From Paludibacter sp. (GTDB lineage Bacteria > Bacteroidota > Bacteroidia > Bacteroidales > Paludibacteraceae), in contig JAAFGX010000025.1 of NCBI GenBank assembly GCA_010365115.1, positions 1 to 46,104 on the forward strand: 46,104 nucleotides of DNA. The letters are read 5' to 3'. The position numbers were made by a program, and so were the translations under genes. The notes under the pieces were generated by a model. That model did not search any database and had not been told where the DNA came from. It was given only the letters and a program-made list of their open reading frames with translations. Positions 24,127-32,893 of this stretch are shown one piece after another. How positions within the stretch are numbered: position 1 is the first letter of the stretch; each line of letters starts with the position of its first letter.

Positions 24127-25233
24127 TCAATCTGCTAAACTTGTTCTACCAAATAAAATATCATTTTCAATAATCTCTTTTACACGTTCAGGTTCCTCAA
24201 AAATCGGACTGTGAGCCGAATTTTTGAAAGTATAAAACCCTTTTATAGGAGCATGAAGTGCCTCAAAATATTTCTTTGCCAGGGTGTAAGAAACGGTATA
24301 ATCATAGATGCCATGAAAAAAATAGACCGGAATATCCAGTTCGGGAACTTGTTTGGCTAAATCAGTGGCCAGAATCGTATTCCAGAGTGGATGAACACCC
24401 GATTGGGCTTTGCCTCTCCATAAATTGAATTTTTCCTTTAAGCTGTATTCCCGGCAGGTCAATGACGGTATAAACACACCGGTTATAATTGAATTCATGT
24501 CACGTGTTGTGCCAATTCCAAGACTGTGCATTGCCTCATCACGCAGTTTGAGGTAGCCATAAGGAATAACATCTGTAACCGGTGAGGCCTCCAGTTTTCG
24601 TACCATTTTCCTGTTCCCTGCATCCCTGTATTTTTTCAGCATATATTCATAAGCCAATCTTTCTGATTCTAAGTGGTCCGACATCTGGCCAACCCCGATA
24701 TAAGCATGGAACAGTTCCGGTGCCCTTACAGCCGCTTGGATGCCAATATAACTTCCTCCCGAACGCCCCATGAGGTAAATCTTGTCCTGCCCAAAACGGC
24801 TACGGAGGTAATTTGTTAACTCTTTTGTATCGGATATCATTTGATCTAAGTTCATGGTCTCAGCCGGTATATTGGCGTTGTAAGATAGTCCTGAACCACG
24901 CTGTTCCCACCACACTACGGTGAAATAGTCTTCAAGCCCGGTAGGATACTTTTTGGTTAGGAAGTAATCGGGGATACCTCCGTGAAGGTAAAGCAGAACC
25001 GGATTTTTCTGGTTTTTACTCTTGATAAACATCCCTTGTCGTATACCACCTATTGTAATAAAAGTTTTTTCGGAAATGCTTCCTTTTAATGGTTTCCCGA
25101 CTTTATCCTTAAACGGTTCCATTTTCCCCAGACTAAGAAAGAATAAAATACTTGTTATAATTAGTATTAGTCCCATTAATATTGCTAAAAATCCTGCTAA
25201 CATTTGTATGGTGTTTTTAAAGAATCTGTTCAT
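24127..25233 (-). CDS. Membrane-anchored alpha/beta hydrolase (S33 / proline-iminopeptidase-like)
   Basis: Protein of 368 residues with one N-terminal membrane helix (about 10-35) and an alpha/beta hydrolase domain. The visible triad is Ser158 in MGRSGGS (GxSxGG), Asp311 in FFHGIYDYTV and His341 in KNSAHSP; the oxyanion segment is LYLHGGIPDYF (81-91), and WWEQRGSGLS is the strand motif typical of proline iminopeptidases and related S33 hydrolases. The substrate is unknown. The anchor suggests action at the periplasmic side of the inner membrane. It starts 30 bp after the stop of the upstream outer-membrane protein gene and is likely co-transcribed with it. Confidence 0.85.
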   Translation of the reverse strand: MNRFFKNTIQMLAGFLAILMGLILIITSILFFLSLGKMEPFKDKVGKPLKGSISEKTFITIGGIRQGMFIKSKNQKNPVLLYLHGGIPDYFLTKKYPTGLEDYFTVVWWEQRGSGLSYNANIPAETMNLDQMISDTKELTNYLRSRFGQDKIYLMGRSGGSYIGIQAAVRAPELFHAYIGVGQMSDHLESERLAYEYMLKKYRDAGNRKMVRKLEASPVTDVIPYGYLKLRDEAMHSLGIGTTRDMNSIITGVFIPSLTCREYSLKEKFNLWRGKAQSGVHPLWNTILATDLAKQVPELDIPVYFFHGIYDYTVSYTLAKKYFEALHAPIKGFYTFKNSAHSPIFEEPERVKEIIENDILFGRTSLAD

Positions 25234-25263
25234 AATTGATGTGTTTTTTGATATTTTACTTAT

Positions 25264-26001
25264 TTAATCGCACTTACATGAACCAACCAAAAATGCAATA
25301 TAGCAAGTAAACCCATTGAGATTTTTGTTGCTTATATATGAAAAATTTGGGGCAACCATATAGCGATAAGTTAGACCAATATCGAGCCTTAACAGTTTAC
25401 TTAACGAAATTTGGCTGTATATTGAGGGTTCAAAAACCGGGAACACTTTAAAATCTCCATCTTTTGACTTGGGCACGGTTTCTTTGAAGCCGACCCCACA
25501 TCCAACCAATAAATTAGTCCCAAATTTTATTTTTTCGCCTGGATAGAGAATATAGCCAAATTCAAGACCACCATAACCCATTTTGAAAAATTCATAGATA
25601 CCCTCTTCGCTACTCTCTAGTTCAATGCCCTTTGGCATTCCCCAGCCACCACCGCCAAAGGTAAAACGGTTATTAAAGGTGGCTGAGCCTCTTCCACCAT
25701 TCATTAACGCAACCTGACCGTTTACATTAGCAAATGACAAGCCTATCCCACCAAAAGGCAGTGAGGTCATTTTAAAAGGTTTCTTTTTTAACGATAAGTT
25801 TTCAATTGCTTTAGCATTGCTCTCCTTTATTGTGAAAGCATCTGGCAATACGACCAATATTGTATCTACCTTATAAACTTCAATCGGAGCTTTGACTGAG
25901 TCATACGTAACAAAGCCTTTAACCTGTGCATTTGTCGTAAATATCAAAGGCACAATTAATGTCAGGTAGAATAGGAATATGAATTTTGTGTGTGATTTCA
26001 T
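25264..26001 (-). CDS. Outer-membrane beta-barrel protein, unknown
   Basis: Protein of 245 residues from the ATG at 26001 (MKSHTKFIFLFYLTLIV signal peptide; the frame extends 11 codons further to 26034, overlapping the promoter). After the signal peptide, glycine-rich strands (GGIGLSFANVNGQV, FGGGGWGMPKG, YGGLEFGYILYPG, LLVGCGVGF) and a terminal strand pair (LRLDIGLTYRYMV; YIAFLVGSCKCD) suggest a small outer-membrane barrel. No family was recognised. It is the first gene of a two-gene operon with the alpha/beta hydrolase. Confidence 0.65.
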   Translation of the reverse strand: MKSHTKFIFLFYLTLIVPLIFTTNAQVKGFVTYDSVKAPIEVYKVDTILVVLPDAFTIKESNAKAIENLSLKKKPFKMTSLPFGGIGLSFANVNGQVALMNGGRGSATFNNRFTFGGGGWGMPKGIELESSEEGIYEFFKMGYGGLEFGYILYPGEKIKFGTNLLVGCGVGFKETVPKSKDGDFKVFPVFEPSIYSQISLSKLLRLDIGLTYRYMVAPNFSYISNKNLNGFTCYIAFLVGSCKCD

Positions 26002-26031
26002 TTTGTTGGTTTTTTTGGTACAATTACACAG

Positions 26032-26063
26032 CAAAAGTATTTCGCGCGGAGATAAAACACAAA
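26032..26063 (-). promoter_or_regulatory. Promoter of the outer-membrane protein/hydrolase operon
   Basis: Minus strand TTTG (26060-26063), 20 nt, TACTTTTG (26032-26039): an exact match to the Bacteroidota consensus, 30 bp from the ATG at 26001. Confidence 0.7.
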
Positions 26064-26134
26064 CAAAAAAGAATGAGTAGGGATATTTGAGTGATGAGTA
26101 CTGAAAATTTAAGCTTGATTCATTTTTACTTCAA

Positions 26135-26165
26135 GGGTCCAATACGATAGCATCGCATTGAACCC
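26135..26165 (-). terminator. Hairpin after the CPBP gene, possible terminator
   Basis: GGGT-CAAT-CGAT / ATCG-ATTG-ACCC with two symmetric mismatches and a 3-nt loop, 30 bp past the stop at 26196. The following bases are A-rich, not a clean T-run, so the terminator role is uncertain. Confidence 0.4.
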
Positions 26166-26195
26166 CTGAAATAAAGCAAATGTTGGTTGAAAATC

Positions 26196-27110
26196 TTATA
26201 GATAATTGCTTATTTTTTTTGTCATAATTTTATCCTTGCTTATAAACTGATCATAAACAAAAATACCTATCAGAAAAACAGCTAAAGCAATAAAACCTGT
26301 TAAACCAGTCATTCCAACTGTCAGATCATTTCCTCCTGCAATAAGCATGATTGAAATTCCAGCGGTTGCATTCATAGTTCCATGTGCAATGGCTGCGGCA
26401 ATTACCGATTTGGCTTTAATGGTCAGATAGATAAATATAGGAGTAATCAGGATACATAAAATTGTCATCATAAAAACACCAATTTGTGGATGTTGCGGAT
26501 AGTTATGTCCCATTAAAATTAGGGGTGCGTGCCAAATACCCCAGATAAAACCAATGACAAGGGATGCTTTCAGAAAACTCATTTCTTTAAACTGCTGAAG
26601 TAGAAATCCTCTCCAGGCGAGTTCTTCACCAAAAGCTGCTACAGCATTTATTGTTATTCCTGCAGCTAATCCTTGTAATAATGTAATCCAGATTGCATTT
26701 ACAGGTAGCGCAGCCAATGATGTTTTCATTTGTTCAATTTGTTCGGGTGTCAGCAATTCCTTATACCGTTCTATCAATCCCGTCATGCCTGAACTATAGG
26801 TTACATCAGGGAACAGCAGACTAATACCCAACGTACAAAAACTTATTATGGGCATGATAAGCCATGCCACAAAAAACCATTTGTTGATTTTGAAAGAGAT
26901 GAATAAATCGGATTTTAAATTTTCCTTGAGAATAATTTTTTTGACAATAACAACACAAATGGCAGGAATAAACATATAAGTTGCACCCAAGATGGTAAAT
27001 GCGAGTCTGTTACTTGCATCAAAGCCAAGTAGTCTATATACTCCGGCTAATGAATAACTAATGACAAAAGTCAGTATTAAAAATAATGTTGTTTTGTTTA
27101 TTGATTTCAT
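26196..27110 (-). CDS. CPBP family intramembrane metalloprotease
   Basis: Polytopic protein of 304 residues with the CPBP motifs FGEELAWRGFLLQQF, GFIWGIWHAPLIL and IAHGTMNATAG (Glu-Glu/Arg, His, His). The ATG at 27110 (MKSINKTTLF) was chosen; the frame runs on to 27194, but that stretch lies in the duplicated LytTR-gene end and is not a natural N-terminus. The family includes self-immunity and sortase-associated members; the substrate is unknown. It is the last gene after the duplicated regulator module and the 268-residue membrane protein, 65 bp beyond the 133-bp repeat. Confidence 0.85.
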   Translation of the reverse strand: MKSINKTTLFLILTFVISYSLAGVYRLLGFDASNRLAFTILGATYMFIPAICVVIVKKIILKENLKSDLFISFKINKWFFVAWLIMPIISFCTLGISLLFPDVTYSSGMTGLIERYKELLTPEQIEQMKTSLAALPVNAIWITLLQGLAAGITINAVAAFGEELAWRGFLLQQFKEMSFLKASLVIGFIWGIWHAPLILMGHNYPQHPQIGVFMMTILCILITPIFIYLTIKAKSVIAAAIAHGTMNATAGISIMLIAGGNDLTVGMTGLTGFIALAVFLIGIFVYDQFISKDKIMTKKISNYL

Positions 27111-27175
27111 AATCGAAAGTTTATGTATTTTATATTTGTTGAATTGATTATTAGTACTAAATACTGTGAATAAAC

Positions 27176-27308
27176 CTATTCTCCGTCCATCCACTTTTTA
27201 AATTCCACAGCTTTTTCGAGACTAACAAAAAGATCATTGTCGGTGGGTGGACTAAGCACAATTTTAAGACGGCTCTTTGGATAAACCACTACTTTTTCAA
27301 TGGATTTT
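27176..27308 (-). repeat. 133-bp direct repeat: copy of the 3' end of the LytTR gene
   Basis: Aligned without gaps to 28164-28296 with three mismatches. It reproduces the last 44 codons and stop of the LytTR response regulator. It forms the downstream flank of the membrane-protein gene (27308-28114) and supplies that gene's stop boundary. Confidence 0.95.
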
Positions 27309-28114
27309 TACTCTTTAATTACAGAATATCTGGGAACAATATTGAAAAATAAAACACATGTTGCTAAAATAGTGAGCAGTAAAAGCGTTCCCCAGATAGG
27401 AAGTTCTCCTGGCCATTTCCCAAATCCCTGTAGAATTGATACTCCTGAATTGATGGTCAAAACAAGTAAGTAAAGAGAACTCTGAACACCGGCAATACAC
27501 GATAGAATAAATCCCCACCGATTACGTTGCCATAGAAATATGCCACCAACTAAAAGACTTGATACCATAAGGGTGGTGTCAAGTGCAGCTACAAGTTTAA
27601 AAGTTTCTGTATCAACAGGAGTAGCCCGACCATAAAAGATATAAGCGAACCACATACCCAACCATACCATTGATAAACACACCGCAACAAATACATAATA
27701 TCCTCCGATTGAGCGTACCGGAGTTTGATTTCTAAACCCGCTAACAAAGAATCTAATATCAAGGTGTGACAGGCTGATTATCATTGTTATAATAGAGATA
27801 ACAAAGGTCAGAACATATAGTGGAAAGAACACGTTGAGCGATGCCCCGAACAGATAAAATGCATAGTTATAAATGCCATAGCCAATAGTGCCCAACCAAA
27901 GCATCATTGCCCGCCGAGATTGATTCCCAACACGTAAAATAGAAATAAATAATATGGGTACAACAATAATTAGTGTCACGAGGTCATTCCCCAACCAAGT
28001 TAATTTTATCCAAGCTACATCCCTGTATAAATGCTGATACAAAAGTCCTGTCAATGATTGTAACATCATTAAGGCTACAAGTATAAAAGATAAAATACGT
28101 TCCGTTTTTCTCAT
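27308..28114 (-). CDS. Polytopic membrane protein, unknown
   Basis: Protein of 268 residues from the ATG at 28114 (MRKTERILSFILVALMM); the upstream open frame reaches into the LytTR gene and is not natural. About seven or eight hydrophobic segments are visible. Short loops with W and Y residues separate them (YRDVAWIKLTWLGNDLV; YIFYGRATPVDTETF). No catalytic motif or family was recognised. The gene is bracketed by the 133-bp direct repeat derived from the adjacent LytTR regulator (28164-28296 upstream, 27176-27308 downstream), which suggests insertion or recombination at this site. It is likely co-transcribed with the regulators. Confidence 0.6.
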   Translation of the reverse strand: MRKTERILSFILVALMMLQSLTGLLYQHLYRDVAWIKLTWLGNDLVTLIIVVPILFISILRVGNQSRRAMMLWLGTIGYGIYNYAFYLFGASLNVFFPLYVLTFVISIITMIISLSHLDIRFFVSGFRNQTPVRSIGGYYVFVAVCLSMVWLGMWFAYIFYGRATPVDTETFKLVAALDTTLMVSSLLVGGIFLWQRNRWGFILSCIAGVQSSLYLLVLTINSGVSILQGFGKWPGELPIWGTLLLLTILATCVLFFNIVPRYSVIKE

Positions 28115-28163
28115 ATTTAATGCGAATAAAAAAATTGAAAGATTATTTTTTTTTAATTTTACA

Positions 28164-28296
28164 CTATTCTCCGTCCATCCACTTTTTAAATTCCACCGCT
28201 TTTTCGAGACTAACAAAAAGATCATTGTCGGTGGGTGGATTAAGCACAATTTTAAGACGGCTTTTTGGATAAACCACTACTTTTTCAATGGATTTT
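28164..28296 (-). repeat. 133-bp direct repeat: source copy
   Basis: Within the 3' end of the LytTR gene, beginning exactly at its TAG stop; the second copy is at 27176-27308. Confidence 0.95.
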
Positions 28297-28922
28297 AATC
28301 CCACAAGGAACTGGCGGTTTACTCTGAAAAAATCTTTTGGGTTGAGCATTTCCTTTAAATTATCCAAGCTGAAATCCACCGAATATTGTTGTTTGGAATG
28401 CATAACTACAAAAGTGATTCCGGCGGTTGAAAAGAAATAAGCAATATCTGCAACATAAATTGTTTTGAGTTTATCGCCAACCGAAACCATAAATCGTTCA
28501 CGGAACGTCTGCTGCGGGTAGAGCAGTTTGCGAAGTTCTTCGGCATCAATAAAGTTGCTCTTTTCGCTGTTCCAGTTTTTGTATTTTTCAATGGCTGCAC
28601 AAAGTTCGTCATTGCTAATGGGTTTGAGCAAATAGTCGATGCTGTTGTGCTTAAAAGCTTTGATGGCGTATTCGTCAAAAGCAGTGGTGAAAATAATTTT
28701 CGATTGTACTTTCACCTGTTCGAAAATGGAAAAACTCAGATCATCTTCCAACTGAATATCCAGAAAAATCAAATCCGGATGCGTGTTGGATTTCAGCCAT
28801 GCCACCGATTCTTTTACAGAAGGAAGTTTGGCTACAATTTCAATATTGCTGTCACATTCCCGTATCATGTTTTCCAGTCGACGTGCAGCAAATTCTTCGT
28901 CTTCGATAATAATTGTTCTCAT
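28164..28922 (-). CDS. LytTR-family response regulator
   Basis: Two-domain response regulator of about 252 residues. The receiver domain has acidic pocket residues at IIIEDEE, phosphoacceptor Asp in LIFLDIQLEDD, Thr in FTTAFDEYA and Lys in YLLKPIS. The C-terminal LytTR DNA-binding domain (from about residue 150) has FMVSVGDKLKTIYVADIAYF and FFRVNRQFLVGLKSIE. The ATG at 28922 matches the start of the paralogue at 29420; a further ATG at 28931 is in frame. The partner kinases are the two LytS-type proteins upstream. Its last 133 bp are duplicated at 27176-27308. Confidence 0.9.
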   Translation of the reverse strand: MRTIIIEDEEFAARRLENMIRECDSNIEIVAKLPSVKESVAWLKSNTHPDLIFLDIQLEDDLSFSIFEQVKVQSKIIFTTAFDEYAIKAFKHNSIDYLLKPISNDELCAAIEKYKNWNSEKSNFIDAEELRKLLYPQQTFRERFMVSVGDKLKTIYVADIAYFFSTAGITFVVMHSKQQYSVDFSLDNLKEMLNPKDFFRVNRQFLVGLKSIEKVVVYPKSRLKIVLNPPTDNDLFVSLEKAVEFKKWMDGE

Positions 28923-28970
28923 AATATTCATTTACTATTTATACATTTACCATTTACTATTTTAAAAAAA

Positions 28971-29022
28971 CCCTTTAGGGGTTAGGGGTTCTTAACTCCC
29001 CTTTAGGGGTTAGGGGTTCTTT
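28971..29022. repeat. 28-bp tandem repeat with CCCC/GGGG palindromes
   Basis: CCCTTTAGGGGTTAGGGGTTCTT occurs at 28971 and 28999. The CCCCTTTAGGGG palindrome resembles intergenic repeats widespread in Bacteroidota. The second copy provides the last codons and stop of the receiver-only regulator. Confidence 0.85.
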
Positions 29023-29420
29023 ACAATATCCTCAAAAATATCCGGTTTTACAGGACAATAATAGTTTTCAAGCTTTTTATATTTGTTTATCATGTTATTC
29101 AAATCAGTCTGAATAATTGGTTTGAGTAAAAAATCGATTCCTTTCAAGTGGAATGCGCGGGTTGCCAGTTCATCGGTGGCAGTAGTGAAAACTATGGCAC
29201 AACTTATCTGCACTTCTTTGAAAATGGCAAAGCTCAAGTCATCATCCAGATGGATATCCAGAAAAATAAGATCCGGATGCTGATTGTTTTTAAACCACAC
29301 GATGGATTCCTTTACCGATTCTAGTTTTGCGGCAACTTCAATTGTGGGATCATTTTCATGAATCATATTTTCGAGCCGGCGTGCAGCAAAGACTTCATCT
29401 TCAATTATTACTATTCTCAT
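29010..29420 (-). CDS. Receiver-only response regulator (LytTR domain lost)
   Basis: Protein of 136 residues aligning along its whole length with the receiver of the neighbouring LytTR regulator (shared IEDE-FAARRLENMI, PDLIFLDI, DDLSFAIF). The phosphoacceptor is Asp55; FTTATDE and LLKPI carry the Thr and Lys. It ends at VKNP-stop, where the 28-bp repeat begins, so the LytTR output domain was lost or replaced. It may act as a phosphate sink or partner of the full-length regulator, or it may be inactive. It lies between the kinases and the full-length regulator. Confidence 0.85.
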   Translation of the reverse strand: MRIVIIEDEVFAARRLENMIHENDPTIEVAAKLESVKESIVWFKNNQHPDLIFLDIHLDDDLSFAIFKEVQISCAIVFTTATDELATRAFHLKGIDFLLKPIIQTDLNNMINKYKKLENYYCPVKPDIFEDIVKNP

Positions 29421-29440
29421 ATATTTATTTATTTACAATT

Positions 29441-29525
29441 TATTCATTTACTATTTACTATCTACTATTTACTATCTACTAATGACTATTTACTATCTAC
29501 TAATGACTATTTACTATCTACTATT
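29441..29525. repeat. 21-bp tandem repeat at a gene end
   Basis: TATTTACTATCTACTAATGAC at 29466 and 29487 with partial copies on both sides (29453-29465 and 29508-29522). The TAG stop of the kinase gene (29521-29523) lies inside the last copy. Confidence 0.9.
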
Positions 29526-30867
29526 CCAATACTAACGGCACTTGAGCAATAAAATGGGTTTCTGTTTTTTTAAATTTTGGTTCGGTATTGTTGAGTAACA
29601 GATACCGGTTTTGAATATTCTTTAATCCCACACCTGTTGATACAAGTTGAGAAGGACGTTCCTGAAGATTATTAATGATATTTAAAAAATTATTTTCATC
29701 AATAAAAACATCAATGTTTAATGGCTCACTTTTCGACATGGTATTGTGTTTAATAGCATTTTCGATTAGCAGTTGCATAGCCAACGGAATAATTAAATCT
29801 CTTCGCCTGGATTCAGGAATATTAATATTTACTATCAATTTACCAACAAACCTAATATTCAACAGAAATATGTAAGCATCCAGAAAGTTCAGTTCTGTTT
29901 GCAAATCAACCAGTTCATTGTCTTTATTTTCAAGAATATAGCGATACACTTTCGAAAGCTGTTCGGAGAATTTTTCGGCCAGATCGGGTTCCAGTTTTAT
30001 GAGTGAAGTCAATACATTCAAACTATTGAATAAAAAGTGCGGGTTCACCTGTTGTTTCAATACATCAAACTGCGATTGCAAGTTTTCTTTTTGCAGATTA
30101 ATTAGTTGTGTGTTTGCTTTTGTCAGTTCTTTTGTACGCTCTTTTACTTCTTTTTCAAGTCTTTTATTTTGATCCTTTTCCTGATCAATTAATTCCTGAG
30201 CATATTTATTTTTTTGTTCTTCAATTTTTACTTTCAGGTCCGATTTCGCTTTCTCATCAGCCTGAGTAATTTGTTTTAGAATAAATTCCGAAATGGAATG
30301 TTGAAGATACACACACAGAAACCCAATAAAAAAGATATAAATACTCTTGAATATATGCGATTGAGGCGATGTAGAAAGATAATTACTGTATATTTCCGGA
30401 TGTTGAAAATACGAATTAAAGTAATTAATATTGAACATAATCAACGAGAAAAAGACTAAAAAAATCAACAAGGAGCGGTTTAGTCTGAACGTGTATAATA
30501 CAAACAATATCGGATACAAAAATATGGTGGCAGCGGAAGTTAGTGCAATGTCATCGTATTGAATGGTAGAATAATACAGATGAAAGGTAATCATACAGAC
30601 ATCCAGAATTGCGCTTAAATAACCCAGATAAACGGGATTGTATTTTTTGCGAATTGCGAGCCATAAGCCTACATTTAGAAGGAAATAAATAGAGATTAAA
30701 ACAAAAGAGTGAACTGATTCAACTTTATATCCGGAAATGAGTTGGATAGACAACGTAATTGTCAAAACAAATATCAAAACCCATCTAAAATAAACACTCA
30801 ATACAGCCCCTTTTATGCGCTCTTGCTCTACTACTTCTACAGGAAGTGACTTTAATATATCTGCCAT
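29521..30867 (-). CDS. LytS-type membrane sensor histidine kinase
   Basis: Protein of 448 residues. About six N-terminal membrane helices (residues 25-190) carry no clear extracellular sensor domain. A coiled coil (about 200-265) leads to the His_kinase domain with phosphoacceptor His277 in QQVNPHFLFNSLN, then an HATPase (IPLAMQLLIENAIKHNT, VGLKNIQNRY). The ATG at 30867 lies 5 bp after the preceding gene's stop codon starts; an upstream TTG is unlikely. The catalytic part is nearly identical, at DNA level too, to that of the next kinase (73 identical bp at 30032-30104 versus 31402-31474). It presumably phosphorylates the LytTR regulator downstream. Confidence 0.92.
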   Translation of the reverse strand: MADILKSLPVEVVEQERIKGAVLSVYFRWVLIFVLTITLSIQLISGYKVESVHSFVLISIYFLLNVGLWLAIRKKYNPVYLGYLSAILDVCMITFHLYYSTIQYDDIALTSAATIFLYPILFVLYTFRLNRSLLIFLVFFSLIMFNINYFNSYFQHPEIYSNYLSTSPQSHIFKSIYIFFIGFLCVYLQHSISEFILKQITQADEKAKSDLKVKIEEQKNKYAQELIDQEKDQNKRLEKEVKERTKELTKANTQLINLQKENLQSQFDVLKQQVNPHFLFNSLNVLTSLIKLEPDLAEKFSEQLSKVYRYILENKDNELVDLQTELNFLDAYIFLLNIRFVGKLIVNINIPESRRRDLIIPLAMQLLIENAIKHNTMSKSEPLNIDVFIDENNFLNIINNLQERPSQLVSTGVGLKNIQNRYLLLNNTEPKFKKTETHFIAQVPLVLE

Positions 30868-30869
30868 AA

Positions 30870-32702
30870 TCAACTATTTAACACGTTGCTATCTGTTATT
30901 ACCAACGGTACTTGTGCAATAAATTCTGATGTTGTTTTTCTAAAAACCGGTTCAGTAATGCCTAATAATTGATACCGGTTCAGTATATTCTTTAAACCAA
31001 CACCGGTAGAAGCCAGTTGTGATGGACGTTCCTGAAGGTTGTTCACAATATTCAACATATTATTCTCATCAATAAAAATATTAATATGCAAAGGCTCGCT
31101 TTTGGACATAGTATTATGTTTAATGGCATTTTCGATAAGCAGTTGCATGGCTAACGGAATAATTTGATCATTGCGTCTTGCTTCAGGAATATTGATATTA
31201 ACCTTCAATTTATTCACAAAACGAATATTCAATAGGAAAATATAGGCATCCAGGAAGTTGAGTTCCGTTTGTAAATCTACCAACTCATTATCTTTGTTTT
31301 CGAGTACATAGCGATACACTTTTGAGAGTTGCTCGGAGAATTTTTCGGCCAAATCGGGTTCAAGTTTGATAAGCGAAGTTAATACATTCAGACTATTAAA
31401 CAAAAAGTGCGGGTTCACCTGTTGTTTCAATACATCAAACTGCGATTGCAAGTTTTCTTTTTGCAGATTAATTAATTGCGTACGTGCTTCTGTCAAACTT
31501 TCGGAACTTTCCTTTACTCGTTTCTCTAGTTGATTGTTTAGTTTTTCGAGTTTGGTTTTTGCAATCTGCAACTCGTTTTCAATTTTAACACGATCCGAAA
31601 TATCACGGATAATGATAAACGCTGCCGGGCTGCCGTTATAATCGGAAGTACGTGCATTTAATTCAACGTTAATAATTTTTCCATCCTTACGAATAAACCG
31701 ACTGCGGTACAATGATGTAAAATTTTCTCCTGCCATCCTTCGTTTATGAAATTCAACCATTATCTGATGATCTTCCGGAACTACCATATCGTAATAAGAA
31801 GTTCCCAATATTTCACTTTCTTCGTATTGCATCATTTCGTACATCGATTTATTCAAAAACATCAGTTTACCTTCCTGCGTAATCACTATTCCATCGGAAG
31901 CATTATCAATAACAGTACGGTATTTTTTTTCGCTTTCGAGAATTGCATTTTCCATCGCTTTGCGCTCTGAAATATCGATGATTATACCTCTGGTGCCAAC
32001 GATTTCTCCCTTCTCCGAAATTGGCGATCCATAAATAATTATCGGAAACCGTGAACCATCATCACGCACTCCGGTATATTCATTGCCTGCTGTAAAATCT
32101 TGGTCTTTAATACTTCTCAGCATATTCTCTCTCATGCGGGCATGATCTTCGGGCGCAATGAAATCAAATGCGTAACGCCCGATCGGTGATGAATTATATC
32201 TGAACGCTTCAATCCCTGCCCTGTTAAGATAAGTCTGATAGCCTTCCAGATCCATTTCATAAACAGTTTGAGGGAGCATTTCTGCCAGTTCGCGGTACTT
32301 TTGTTCACTTTCTCGCAAAGCCGTTTCCATTTTTTTTCTGTCGGTAATATCATGTTGAACAATAATATAGCCTTTAATATTATTGTTCTCGTCTTTGTAA
32401 GGCGATGCAACTGTATTTGCCCAGTAATGATTGCCGTTTTTATTGTGAGTGAGTAATTCACCGTCCCATTTCTCGCCCTTCAACATGCATTCAACCAATT
32501 TTTCACGTGATTTATGTACTTCTTCGTCATAAAAAAGTTCGGCAACTGTTTTGTTAATCAACTCCTCTTTTATATAACCCGATAGCTTTTCGAAGCCCGG
32601 ATTTACATATTCGAACCGAAAGTTTTTATCCAGAATAAATATGGCACCGGGTGTTTGTTCAAATGCCAAACGAAGCTTGTTGAGTTCTTTATTTTGAGCC
32701 AT
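30870..32702 (-). CDS. Three-PAS cytoplasmic sensor histidine kinase with LytS-type core
   Basis: Soluble protein of 610 residues with three PAS/PAC units (about 8-123, 130-248, 255-372; PAC ends DITDRKK, DISERKA, DISDRVK), a coiled coil (about 375-425), phosphoacceptor His432 in QQVNPHFLFNSLN and an HATPase (MQLLIENAIKHNT, VGLKNILNRY). It lacks membrane helices, so it senses an internal signal such as redox, light or a small molecule; no cofactor-binding residues can be assigned. It is the first gene of the operon that continues with the membrane kinase and both regulators. The HisK/HATPase half is a recent paralogue of the membrane kinase. Confidence 0.92.
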   Translation of the reverse strand: MAQNKELNKLRLAFEQTPGAIFILDKNFRFEYVNPGFEKLSGYIKEELINKTVAELFYDEEVHKSREKLVECMLKGEKWDGELLTHNKNGNHYWANTVASPYKDENNNIKGYIIVQHDITDRKKMETALRESEQKYRELAEMLPQTVYEMDLEGYQTYLNRAGIEAFRYNSSPIGRYAFDFIAPEDHARMRENMLRSIKDQDFTAGNEYTGVRDDGSRFPIIIYGSPISEKGEIVGTRGIIIDISERKAMENAILESEKKYRTVIDNASDGIVITQEGKLMFLNKSMYEMMQYEESEILGTSYYDMVVPEDHQIMVEFHKRRMAGENFTSLYRSRFIRKDGKIINVELNARTSDYNGSPAAFIIIRDISDRVKIENELQIAKTKLEKLNNQLEKRVKESSESLTEARTQLINLQKENLQSQFDVLKQQVNPHFLFNSLNVLTSLIKLEPDLAEKFSEQLSKVYRYVLENKDNELVDLQTELNFLDAYIFLLNIRFVNKLKVNINIPEARRNDQIIPLAMQLLIENAIKHNTMSKSEPLHINIFIDENNMLNIVNNLQERPSQLASTGVGLKNILNRYQLLGITEPVFRKTTSEFIAQVPLVITDSNVLNS

Positions 32703-32768
32703 TGCTTTTGTTAAATATATGGTTTTGAACTTTTAATTAAAATGGTCGTCATTAAAAATTGAAAAGCA

Positions 32769-32801
32769 CAAAGTTAGAATTTTTTATAAATGAAAGCAAA
32801 T
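32769..32801 (-). promoter_or_regulatory. Promoter of the kinase/regulator operon
   Basis: Minus strand TTTG (32798-32801), 21 nt, TAACTTTG (32769-32776), 67 bp before the ATG of the PAS kinase. Confidence 0.68.
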
Positions 32802-32893
32802 TTCCGTTATTGAAACCTGATTTTTCTCGATTGAACAATGGATTTACCCAAATGAAACAGGAAAATTCATAATTAAGCCATTAAAACAGAATT

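Noticed and set aside
26196..27194. Longer start at 27194 for the CPBP gene
   Set aside because: The extra 28 codons come from intergenic DNA and the duplicated LytTR end; the ATG at 27110 gives a normal membrane-protein N-terminus.
27308..28249. Longer start at 28249 for the 268-residue membrane protein
   Set aside because: The extension overlaps the LytTR gene in another frame; the ATG at 28114 begins a typical membrane segment.
29441..29525. Possible CRISPR or phase-variation tract
   Set aside because: Short contiguous AT-rich units, no spacers, and no start codon or promoter is affected; treated as a simple tandem repeat.
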